DNA of 64,000 nucleotides from Rhea pennata (lineage: Eukaryota > Chordata > Aves > Rheiformes > Rheidae), in the NCBI RefSeq assembly GCF_028389875.1, contig NC_084663.1, positions 214,668,876-214,732,875 on the forward strand, in the 5' to 3' direction. The translations under genes and the position numbers were made by a program. Under the pieces are notes generated by a model. It had not been told where the DNA came from, made no database searches, and was given only the letters and a program-made list of their open reading frames with translations. Each line of letters starts with the position of its first letter. Within the stretch, counting starts at the first letter, position 1. This document shows positions 1 through 11,600 of the stretch, one piece after another.

Positions 1-2070
1 TATCAGAACCCATCTCTGCAGGTGAAGTGCCAAAAAATCAGGCAGCAGGTGAATTTGGTTGAAGGCATACAGCCACCAGGGAGGGAAACGCATGTCGAAT
101 GCCTCTGTTGTCCACCATAGTCTGTGCAAGGAGTATCTGGTCCACTCAGTACCAATGCAGTGCCCATAAGACACCCAATGAGCTGATGAACCATGAAGGT
201 GTGGGACGTTTTCATCTTCCCTGAACACTCAGTGAGTGTCTTCCCCAATAAATCCCCAGTGTGGCTGTTTCTGCAGTGGACCCAGAGGTGCAAGGATGGC
301 TCTGCCAGATGTTGCTGCAAGAGAGAAAGGTGTCTGGTCTTAGCACAGGCATTGGTTTAAGGGAACAAGAGGACCCTGGCTCTAGTCCATATTTTGGAGG
401 AAAGTGCATTTTGTTCAGAGTCAAACGGTGTCTCTACTGATCTTGGCATGGACTTGACTCTCACCTAGGGAGTCCCTAAGTCACATGGTGATGTCCCTGT
501 GTGGTGTCAGCTGTCAGGCTGCAGAGGGCGAATCCACACTGAACTGTGCTGCAGCAGCATCCTTAGGAGAAATCACCCAATTTCGTAGCAGGTGGGATGC
601 ATGGTCCAGTCATGGCCTTGCTGTCAAGGAAGGGAAGTAGTGTACAGCCCTTCTCCTGCTAGAGCAATCTACAATAGGGCAGGCAAAGCAGATCAGGATC
701 AAAATCCTTGGGCAGGATTTGCCCCTACTAACATGCAGAGTCTATGGCCAGGGGTGTCCACTGGAGGTAGAAGCATGGAGATCTGGTAAATGCAGATGAT
801 GACATTTTGGGTGCAATTCTGTTGATTGCCTGCAGGCATCTGCTTTGGGATGAAACTAATCATGGTTTCCCACTCCATCTGTATTGGCTGGATCTCCATG
901 AGATACCCACCACTATCCTGAGGAACCTCATCCTCCAGGGGGATTCCTTCCTTCCCAGTGTCCACAGTTTCACTGGCTCAGAGGGAGATGTCTGAAGCGG
1001 CTCAAGGTTGATCCTGTCTGTTCAGTCTGTACTTGGCTGTAACTCTGGGCCAGTGCAATGCAAGAACCCACCTTGGCCAGGAGCATCCAGAACCACATTG
1101 CATCCTCACCTTGTTGCCCAAACACCCAAGCAAGCCCATGGTCTTCACAGCATCCTGAAGGACCAGGTACCAATCCACGCATTCAAGGCTTGAGGGATTC
1201 TCACAGAAGACACCATCTTCATCCTACATCCATTGCAAATCCAGCTCTGCTGTTGCCCAGGGCAGTGCTCCACTCCACTGTGTTGCCCTGTGTGGGGAAG
1301 AAAGCAGTCTTCATTGGAGAGCCCGCAACCTGGCATTCCTGTGGACCTCCTCACCCCAGGACATTGTGGAAGCCAGAAGCGTGAACGGAGTTCAGGAGAG
1401 GAATGGGTTGAGTTTGCACAGGACAGATCCACCTGTGGCTCTTAAATACTACAACCTAATACATTCTCTGGCTCTGGAAGGCCCTCAGACTCATGACAGG
1501 GAGGTGGTAATGGCCATGGAAAGAATCACCTGGGTTTTGTTCTGGTGGCACTGCAGCCATGGCCAGCTGACTTCTCAAGTTGGGGCTTGATTTATTCTGC
1601 TGGAAACAGCATCTCAGACAAGCATCCTGGCGTAGCAGCTTGGGTCACACCTGGCCACTGAGTGTAACTCAACTCTCCTCTTGCCCAGCCAAAAATCTCT
1701 GCTCTTGAGACCACCAGAGACATGGGTCCAGAGGAGGTCATGCTCTGGGGCTTCTTGTGTAACCGTTGCCCAGGGACCCATGCAACGTGTCCATGCTGGG
1801 ATCTTGCCTGCTGCCCATGCCCATGTGGCCCCCATGTGCCCCAGTACCCATGGTCCATGGGGCCTGGGGTGGATGGGTGGCACCAGGGTTGGATGAGGAC
1901 CCTGGGTGATTTGGGGAACTCAACTGCTAGTTCACTCATGGAACTCCCTGCTGCAGGATGCTGCAGACCTCAAAATCTACCTGGGTTGAAAAATTCATAG
2001 GGAAAAAGAAAAAAAAAAGAAAGAAAGTCTGTTGAGGCTCCAGTTGGATCCCTTTGTTTCTCCAACACAG
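1..2070 (+). other. ARHGEF17: ARHGEF17 intron upstream of the first visible exon
   Basis: No coding exon is supported here. The interval ends in a clear polypyrimidine tract and the acceptor tccaacacag at 2061-2070. The residues expected just before GYMKPLKQ (the start of the DH domain) were not found, so their exon lies further left. A probable old CR1 piece is listed separately near 1918-2000. The rest is unique-looking sequence in which I recognise nothing. Confidence 0.7.
1918..2003 (+). mobile_element. CR1-like LINE fragment (plus strand)
   Basis: The sequence runs from a 'catggaactccctgctgcag' core through 'gatgctgcagacc' to 'gggttgaaaaattcatag'. This resembles the segment of several CR1 subfamilies that reads 'ggaactc..tgccrcaggatg..gggttcaaa..attcatgg'. 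It is short and diverged, so the assignment rests on this phrase alone. It stops just before an A/G-rich stretch and the acceptor of the first exon. Confidence 0.45.
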
Positions 2071-2253
2071 GGTTACATGAAGCCCCTGAAGCAGCCTGAG
2101 AACTCGCTGCTGTGTGATCCCTCGCTGGTGGATGAGATCTTTGACCAGATCCCTGAGCTGCTGGAGCACCATGAGCAGTTCCTGGAGCAGATTAATGACT
2201 GCGTGCAAAACTGGCATGAGAAGCAGAAAGTGGGCGACCTCCTCGTGCAGTCG
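2071..2253 (+). CDS. ARHGEF17: ARHGEF17 exon: DH domain, part 1
   Basis: This exon encodes 61 residues, starting [11 protein letters not shown] and ending KVGDLLVQS, in phase 0 at both ends. The motif [20 protein letters not shown] is typical of the first half of the DH helical bundle in ARHGEF17. It follows acceptor cag at 2068-2070 and precedes donor gtagga at 2254. The first DH helix must lie on an exon outside the window. Confidence 0.96.
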
Positions 2254-2631
2254 GTAGGAGCAGCTGGCCCCAGCTGCTTGTCCCTGTCCCCATCCTGTTG
2301 GAGCGCGTCAGGAGCATGAAAGGTGGCTGGGAGCTGAGGGGCAGGTCAGACTAGGTGGTCCCTGGCCCCCTTATGGTCAAGGATTTATTCCAGGCTCTGG
2401 GATTTGGAGGGGGGGGAACAAGGACTTAAGGCTTTCCCAAGCCAGCCAGTTGGGACCTTCCCAGCTGTGCCCCCTGTCCAGCATGACCAGTGTTCCCCCA
2501 AGCCTGGCGCTCCTTGGTGTCCCTTTGGGACCAGATGCTCACTCTGCACAGGAGTGCGTGGATGCAGCCCCAGCAGGGAAGGTCTCTGAGCAAGGAAATG
2601 ATTAAAGGATGGGAAAAAAACATGTCTGAGC

Positions 2632-2662
<31 letters not shown>

Positions 2663-5600
2663 GATCTCCAGGCCCTTGGTCTGCTTAGCTTAACAGTGAG
2701 ATGCTGCAGCAAGTGACTGGGTCTGCAGCTTTGCATTTCTGCACCGGGAGCAGAAATGTCAGGGCTGAAAAATCTCAGTGTGCAATGGGAGAGGCCTCCC
2801 CTCGCCGGGCGCCGAGCCTGGGCAGATCCTCGCGGCGAAGAAGGCGGCCACCATTAACCCTTGGGACCGCTTTCCCACACCCTGCCCCTCCACTCCTTGC
2901 AGTTCTCCAAGGATGTCCTGGTGAACATCTACTCCGCCTATATCGATAACTTCCTCAACGCCAAGGATGCCGTCAGGATCGCCAAGGAAGCCCGGCCAGC
3001 CTTTATGAAGTTCCTGGAGGTAGGTCCTTGGATGCGCACCTTCGGTTCAGAGGGCCCAGCGCAGCACCCTGCAGCACCAGGGAGCTGTGTGCCAGCCTGC
3101 CTGCAGGACAGCAGGAGCTTGTGGGAATCAGTTGGCGATGTGTGGCCAAACTGAGATTTTTTTTCCCCCATCCTCCTGGTTTTATTATGAAGGGATTTTA
3201 GTAAGAACCTGGGGATGGGGAAAAGAGTCATGCCAGGTCCTGAACTGGTATCACTCCAGCTCCTGGACTGGAAGCAGCCGGGGCAAGCTGGCTCCTCACT
3301 GCATCCCAACTAACGGGCCCGTTCTTCTCTCTTCCCAACAACTTGCAGCAAAGCATGAGGGAGAACAAGGAGAAGCAGGCCCTGTCCGACCTGATGATCA
3401 AGCCCGTGCAGAGGATCCCGCGGTACGAGCTGCTGGTGAAGGTAGGCAGAGCAGTGCCAGGCAGCCACAGGTGAGATCCATCCAGCTCAGCTCATCTGTG
3501 CAGGGGCTCAAAGCGGGATCATGGCCAGGGTTGACTGGCCACATGAACCGGGTTGCAAGAGGAGCTGCTTTGGGCTCTCTTCTGCATGCCACTGGGCCTG
3601 GATTTTCCTCTTTTGAGGAAACCCTCAGGTTTCAGGAGCCTTCCCTCACTTGAGAAAGCTCCCAAAGAGCCATCCCAGCAGCGCCTTCAAAATGCAGCCA
3701 GGTTGAGGAAGAGGGAGGGAATCTGCAGCAGCTGCTGCGATGCGTCCGCGAGGACACATCCATGCCCCAGATGACGTTAGGGATACAAGCACGTCACGGC
3801 TTGGCACAGGAAGGAAGAGCCCAGCACTGGGGCAAGGCAGCCACGTTGGGAGATCTCGCAGGGGCCAGCTAGCTCTGATTTCCCAGCATCAGCTAAAAAT
3901 TGGCCACGAAGAACAGGGCGGTTTGGGGTCTTCATCACCGACTCTCTGGGTGACCTAGGGAGCTGGGTGACCTTGGGATGTTTCTAGCCTTTGGCTCGGT
4001 CCTTGCAGTGAGCTGGAGTCAGGCAGACGGCAGATAGCGACAGGGCTCGCCCCGATGCTGGGCGATGGCTGGGGCAGGAGTGTACACAGGACTTTTCCTC
4101 CTGAGCAGCCCGCTGCTCCCCCGTGCCTCAGTTTCCCTGTGCCTGAGGCCAGAGGCATGGCTGATGGCGGTGGGACAAGTGTTTTGCCACATCTGTGCGA
4201 TTCAGGGTCGTGCTCTCAGGAACCGGTGGCCTCCTTGCACTTGGCAAAGCCCAGACTGGAGGTGACCGAACCTCCAGCCCACATGAAGCCCAGCCAGCCG
4301 GCCTGTGCGCACCAAGATTTGCCTTGGTTCATTGCAAAATGTTTCACGCCTGAGGCTGATTTCCCTCAAAATTGAGAGTTTGGGATTTTGCTTCCAAAAC
4401 ACGACAGAGGGTGCTGGCATAGCACTCACCAGCATCTCAGGCTGTGCAGGTCCTGAACATGGCCCAGGGGGAGAGCACCCAACTCTCATCCTCGGAACAG
4501 GACCTGCTGAAGCACACACCAGAGGACCACCCTGACCACCCCTACCTCATCGACGCCCAGCGCAACATCAAGCAGGTGGCCGAGAGGATAAACAAGGGCA
4601 TGAAGAGCGCCGAGGAGGTGGAGAGGAACGCCCGGATTGTGCAGGAGATCGAGTCCCACATTGAAGGCATGGAGGATGTACGTGGACCACGGGAAGGGCT
4701 TGTAACAAGGAGGCTAATGAGCCTCTGAGCAAGGTCGGGAGGGGGAGAAGGCTCTGAGCTTTATGGCTGAGGCTGGAGGGTCCTTGTTAGACGTGGGGAC
4801 CTGCCACAGCATTACATCCACACCTTGGGGCCAAGCAAAATCTCCGCTTCTCACTCCCTCTGCGCTGTGCTGGTCTTTGGAGCCCCAAATGTGAGCCCTG
4901 ATCACCCACTGGCCCGGATGTAGCCCAGCTTTGGGAACTTGCATCACCCAGGGGGACTTTGCTGAGCCTTGGGCACCCTGGCACACAAGGGTGCAGCACC
5001 CACGTCTGTGTGTCTCACAAGCATCCTTGTCTTCACAGCTCCAGGCCCCACTACGGAAGTTCCTGCGTCAGGAGATGGTGGTGGAAGTGGTAAGAGCTAG
5101 CAGCCCGGTGCCCCACGAGATCGCTTCTCATCCCCTTCACCCGGGTAGTTTGTCTGTTCCCGGGCTGCTTCATGGCAGGGAGAGGTGGCACTGGGGAGTG
5201 GACAGCTGTGATCTGTGGTATGCGGGGTCCTGGGAGTCCCCATGGAGAAGGTCCTGGCTGGATGGAAAGGCAGTTAGGTGGTGGAAGGGTGGATGGATGC
5301 ATGCACGACTGGACAGATTAATGGGCGTGCGGAGGGAGAGGTGGCCCAAATGACCACAGAGGTGGCACTGAGGATGAACAATGGTTTGTTGCCATCTTCT
5401 CCATCCTTCCTCTGCCCAAAGTGCTTCATTCATGTCCCAACTTGTTGGGCTGAGTCCAAGTGTGGCTCACGAGCACCAGCTACAGAGCTGGGGAAACCGG
5501 AGCAGGAGACCTAGCATAGCTGCTAACCCCTGCCCCGTTTCTCACCGTTGCTCTGCAGAAGGCAGTGGGTGGCAAGAAGGACCGCTCGTTCTTCCTCTTC

Positions 5601-8600
5601 ACGGACCTCCTCGTGTGCACCACGCTGAAGCGCAAGTCGGGCTCCCTCCGCCGCAGCTCCATGAGCCTGTGAGTGCTGCCAGCCGTGTCTCCCATTGCCA
5701 GGGGGCATCCGTCCGGAGCATCCCACTCTGCTGCCTCCTCCGATGGCAGCTCGGTTCAAGCCGTTAGGGCTGTCCCTCCTCGTGTCCTCCACTCCAGGAC
5801 CACTTCTAAGCTGGCAGGGATAAAACCTCGGTGTAAGCCTTGGGCCACGCTATGGCACTCAGCTGGCCCTTGCCTCACAGGTATACGGCAGCCAGCGTGA
5901 TAGACACGGCCAGCAAGTACAAGCTGCTCTGGAAGTTGCCCTTGGAGGACGTGGACATCGTCAAAGGTCTGTAACCACCACTGCCTGCCAGCTGCACCCC
6001 CCAAAATCCCAGCGCTCGCCGCCCCACTCGGGTGAGGGGCAGGAAGGGGGTAGCAGGAGAGGCCCAGGGACCTTATCTCACTGCGCAGGTGCCTCGCAAG
6101 CCACCAACCGCGAGAGCATCCAGAAGAGCATCTGCCGCCTGGACGAGGACCTCAACACGCTGGGCCAAGTGAGCAAGCTCTCAGAGGGCCTCAGCTTCCC
6201 GCACCAGGTGAGGGTGCCAGGGCTCGATGTCTTCTCCTGCACACTCCGGGTGGGGGCCAGGTGGACCTGATCCAGGAACCCATCTGCATTGGGTCCCTCT
6301 GCACTCTGTCTGAGATGTGGCCACACAGCAGGGTCTCGGCCAATTGCTCCATGTCTCTCTCCATCCCTCCAGTTAGCTTGAATGCCTAATATTTAGGAGA
6401 AAAGCACTTTTGTTAGACATGTGCTGATGCTCCTTAGCATCTGACCAGGCTGGACTGATGGTGTCCATGCATTTTATCCAGCACCAAGAAGGGAAAGAGC
6501 CTCTTACCTTGTTGAGTGCCATCAATCCCTGCCTTTTTGCCTTTGCTGGCCAGCTTTTAAGTGATCACAGAATAGAACCATAGAATCAGTAAGGTTGGAA
6601 GGGACCTCTGGAGATCATCCAGTCCAACCTCCCTGCTCAAGCAGGGTCACCTAGAGCATGTTGCACAGGGTTGCATCCAGGCGGGCCTTGAAGATCTCCA
6701 GAGGAGACTCCACCACCTCTCGGGGCAACCTGTTCCAGTGCTTGGTCACTCTCACAGGGAAGAAATTCCCCCTCACCTTCAGGCAGAACTTCCTGTGCTT
6801 CAATTTCTGCCCATTGCCTCTTGTCCTGTCACATGGGACATTTTGGACTGGAATTTTGTTACCATCATAGGGAGGTGCTAGATGCCATCAGAGCCCCACT
6901 GGGAAAAGCCATTCCCTGCTCTGGGGGGCTCTCAGCAGGATGAAGAAGGCAGTAGATTTGGGCAGCCCCTTTCCTGGCCATGTATCAGAGCAAAAGCAGG
7001 GTTTAGCTGATCCCATCTGCCTGGAAAACCGTGAACAAGATGGGTTTTCACCCGGGGATGGGCTATTGGCCATGACTGTCTTCAGAGGACCCCAAGGCCA
7101 CAAGCTTTGAAGGACCCCAATGCCAATAGCCCCAAAGGACCCCAATGCCACCAGTTCTGAGAACAGAGAAGATTTGGGGCAGTCTCAAAAAGATGCTTGG
7201 GGTCACCTACAGCTCTGGGCACTCAGCATATGAGTGGGGAGGGATGCAGGCAACACCATGGTGGTGGACCTGTCTCCTCCGTCCTCCTATCTCGGCTGTC
7301 CTTCGGAGCCAAACTGCTGTCCCTCTGCGCAGAATCTGGACGATGTCATCAAGGACCTGATGGCCGCCATACACCGGGAGTTGGCTGAGAAGCAGTCGCT
7401 GTCCTTCAGCATGTCCTTTCCTCCCAACAAAGTGGAGCTCACCACCACCAAGGCTGAAGGCACCGAGTCCTTCGTCTTCGAGTTCCCCAACCCTGATGCC
7501 CGGCAAAGCTTTGAGCAGGCCTTCGAGGATGCCAAGAAGAAGCTGGGTAACGGCGGGTGCCTGCTCTCAGGGCCAGCCTCCCACAAGGGCTGGGGACGTG
7601 GGGAGGAAAAAGCACCCGAAAGCCATCGCGTGCTGCTCTGCACCCACCGCCGAGCGGCTGGTGGCATCCTGGGGCAGCTGCTCACACCATGGACGTGGCT
7701 GTGTTGCTCCCCCGTCTGCAGAGCCCACGGGTGCCTCTGCTTCACCACCTCCTCTCCACCCTGTCCTTCTCAGCTCTTATTTTATACTCCCAGCATCCAG
7801 CAAAAACTGTCTGGACCCAGAGTTCCTCAAGGCCATCCCCATCATGAAGACGCGGAGCGGGATGCAGGTACTTGGCCACTGGTCCCTGTTTAAACTCTCA
7901 GCAGATTTAAGCATCCGGCTGTGCCCGGTGCCATGGAAGAGCAGCCCCGCAGCACTTCCCAAAATCCAAGTTTCAAGCCCCGCAGGCTCTTCACATGGCT
8001 CGTTCCCACGTTGCGAGGGGGGAGAGCGCGGGTCTTGCGGGCGGCACAGGGAGGGGGTGCTGGGAAAGGCTCTGCCGTGCTGCCCGCCAGTGACCCAAGC
8101 TCTCCCTGTCTCTTGCCCCCTTCCAGTTCTCTTGTGCCTCTCCCAGTCCCAGCAGCTCGGAGAACCCCTGCGAGGTCTGGGTGTGCAACAGCGACGGCTA
8201 CGTGGGGCAGGTGTGCCTGCTGAGCATCCGCAAGGAGCCCACCGTGGAGGCGTGCATCGCCGTCTGCTCCGCCAGGATCCTCTGCATCGCCTCCGTGCCG
8301 GGCCTCAAGCGGCCGTACAGGTAGCTGCCGCCGGGGACGGACATCACCCTGCAAATCGGGGCGACGCCGGGGGCCCGCTGCACGGCGGGCTCGCGCCCGG
8401 CGCGCGAAGGAGGCCCCGGGTTTTGCCCCGCGGTGTCTGCTCCCGGCAGGGAGCGTCCCGAGTCGCTGGCCAGCCCGGCGGCGGAGGCGGCGGCGCAGCC
8501 GGAGGACGCCGGGCCCCAGCAGTGCCTGCACATCTCCATCTCGGGCTCCTCGCTGGAGCTCTCGGAGCCCGTCGACAGCGCCAACCGGGAGCTGATGCCT

Positions 8601-11600
8601 TTCGACAGCGACGACACAGACGACGAGTCCTCCCCGAGCCCCTCGGGCACCCTCCAGAGCCAGGCCAGCCACTCCACCATCTCCTCCAGCTTCGGAAGTG
8701 AGTCAGCCCGCGGGCAGGGAAGGGCCCTGGGAAGGAGCCGGGAAGGCTCTGACCCGATGCCCAGGATGCCGAACCTGCTTTGGGGCGGTCCGGGCGTGAA
8801 ACAGCGCCTGCTCCATCTCGCCTCACCTCTTCCTCCTCCTCCACCAGACGAAGAGCTGCCAAGCTGCAAGGAGGCGGCGGCGGTGGAGACCACGAGCTCG
8901 GAGGAGGAGCAGGAGCCCACCTTCCTGGCCCTGGCGGGCCCCTTCGGCCCCGGCGGGCCCGGCGAGAGCCCCGTGGACGGACGGGCCGTGCGGCGCTCCA
9001 GCCGCGGCTCCTTCACGCGGGGCAGCCTGGAGGAGCTGCTGAGCCTCGACCCCGAGGCCCACCAGAGCTCCATGTGGCTGGGCACCGAGGACGGCTGGTG
9101 CGGTGGCGCGCGGCGGGCTGGCGAGCCGGGTTTGGGGGGGGGGGGCGGTTGGGGGACCACGGGAAGACGCTCAGCGCCGCTCTCCCGCTCTTGCGTCCCC
9201 AGCATCCACGTGTACCAGTCCTCGGACAACATCCGCAACCGGAAGAACAGCATGAAGATGCAGCACGCCGCCGCCGTCATGTGCATCTTGTAAGCGCGGT
9301 GCCGGGCTCTCCGGGCCGGGAAAATCCCGCCGCCCGTGGGCATCGGCAGCCCGACGCTGAAGCCCTTCTCGCCGCAGGTACCTGGATAACCAGGTTTTCG
9401 TGTCGCTGGCCAACGGGGAGCTCATCGCCTACCAGCGGGAGGCAGGTGAGGCCGGGGCGGGGGGGCCAGTTGAGAGCACGTGGGGAGGAGGGTTAGCAAA
9501 TGGGACCCTCCCACCCCGTCTCGGCAGCCCTTTCCGGCCGGTAGCTCCAGCCCTGGCTCCAACAGACCATGGGAATTGGGGGGAAAAGCCCAAGCGACGC
9601 TTGCAGGTTGGGAGCAGGCGCTGGGGACTCTCAAACCAGCAAAGAGGTGGTTGTGGGGATGCAGCAAGAGCGATAAAAAGAGCGTGGTCTGCAAAGGGGT
9701 GGACAGGGCCTGGCTGTACCCTGTCCCTCGTTACGTGGGAATCGTGACCACCAGATAAAGGTGGTAGGGTGAAAGCAGAGCAAAAGAGGTGGCATCTTGC
9801 AAAGGGTGTCCGTGCTGCAGAGGGTGTCCGTGCTGCAAAGGGTGCCCACGCTGCAAAGGGTGCCCACGCTCCAAAGGGTGCCCATGCTCCAAAGGGTGTC
9901 CGTGCTCCAAAGGGTGCCCATGCTCCAAAGGGTGTCCATGCTCCAAAGGGTGTCCGTGCTCCAAAGGGTGCCCATGCTCCAAAGGGTGTCCACGCTCCAA
10001 AGGGTGCCCATGCTCCAAAGGGTGTCCATGCTCCAAAGGGTGTCCGTGCTCCAAAGGGTGCCCATGCTCCAAAGGGTGTCCATGCTCCAAAGAGTGTCTG
10101 CACTCCAAAGGGTGTCCACGCTCCAAAGGGTGTCCGTGCTGCAAAGGGTGCCCATGCTCCAAAGGGTGCCCATGCTCCAAAGGGTGCCCACGCTCCAAAG
10201 GGTGTCCGTGCTGCAAAGGGTGCCCATGCTCCAAAGGGTGTCCATGCGCCAAAGGGTGTCTGTGCTCCAGAGGGTGTCCATGCTCCAAAGGGTGTCCGTG
10301 CTGCAGAGGGTGCCCGTGCTGCAGAGGGTGTCCGTCCTGCGAAGGGTGCCCATCCCGGGGTGGGAGTTGGGGGGACGGCAAGCCGCTTCGCCGGCGGCCC
10401 AGGCGTTATCTCACGGCGGCGGCGCTCGCAGGGCGCTTCTGGGACCCGCAAAACTCCAAGGCGCTGGCGCTGGGCTCCCCGGGGAGCCCCGTGACCAAGA
10501 TGGTGGCGGTGGCCGGCAAGCTGTGGTGCGGCTGCCAGAACCGGGTCATCGTCCTCAACACGGCCACCCTGGCGCAGGAGGTAAGGGAGGCGGGCCGGGC
10601 CGGGCCGGGCCGGGCCGGGCCGGGCCGACGGACGGACGGCGGTGGCATGTGGCCGCTGTGTCGCCGCGCAGCACGCCTTCGCCGTGGGGCCGGACAGCGG
10701 GCGCGGCGTGAGCTGCATGGCCAGCGCGGGCCCCGGCGTGTGGGTGGCCCTGCAGAGCAGCGCCCAGGTGCGCCTCTACCACGCCACCAGCTACGAGCAG
10801 CTGGCCGAGGCCGACGTCACCCCGCCCGTGCACAAGATGCTGGCCGGTAAGCGAGCGCGCCGGCGGCGGCGGGGCTGGGCGGGGTGGTGGGGGGGTCCCG
10901 CGCCGCGGGCGTCCCCGGGCCGGAGGGGACGCGGTGGTGACGGGCGGCCCCGCAGGCGCCGACGCCATCATCCGGCAGCACAAGGCGGCGTGCCTGCGGG
11001 TGACGGCGCTGCTGGCCTGCGGCGAGCTCCTCTGGGTGGGCACCAGCGCCGGCGTGGTGCTGACGCTGGCGGCCGCCGCCGCCGCCGCCGCCCGGGCGCC
11101 CCCCGCCCTCGTGGGGCTGCCCCAGGGCCACACGGGACACGTGCGCTTCCTCGCCGCCCTCGAGCTGCCCGCCGCCCGCGACCGCCGCTGCCCGCCGCCC
11201 GCCGACGCCGGTACGCCGGGGCGGGGGGGGTGCTGGGGGTGGGAGGGGCTAGTGGGGTGGGAGGGGCTAGTGGGTGGGGGCAAGTGGGAGGGGCTGGTGG
11301 GGTGGGAGGGGCTACTGGGAGTGGGAGGGGCTACTGGGGTGGGGGCAAGTGGGAGGGGCTGGTGGGGTGGGAGGGGCTACTGGGAGTGGGAGGGGCTAGT
11401 GGGTGCAAGTGGGAGGGGCTACTGGGGTGGGAGGGGCTACTGGGGGTAGGAGGGGCTACTGGGGTGGGGGGCAAGTGGGAGGGGCTGGTGGGGTGGGAGG
11501 GGCTACTGGGAGTGGGAGGGGCTACTGGGGTGGGGGCAAGTGGGAGGGGCTGGTGGGGTGGGAGGGGCTACTGGGAGTGGGAGGGGCTACTGGGGTGGGG

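Noticed and set aside
7496..9343. Large alternative-frame ORFs of 401 (plus) and 381 (minus) codons over ARHGEF17 exons
   Set aside because: They are shadows of GC-rich coding exons. The true frame is fixed by the ARHGEF17 protein matches and splice phases.
9429..10850. Long open frames on both strands (up to 429 codons) that look like Cys-, His- or Pro-rich repeat proteins
   Set aside because: They are generated by the 18-bp minisatellite, which has no stop in any frame. The surrounding exons splice cleanly across it, and the conserved ARHGEF17 join [11 protein letters not shown] excludes the array.
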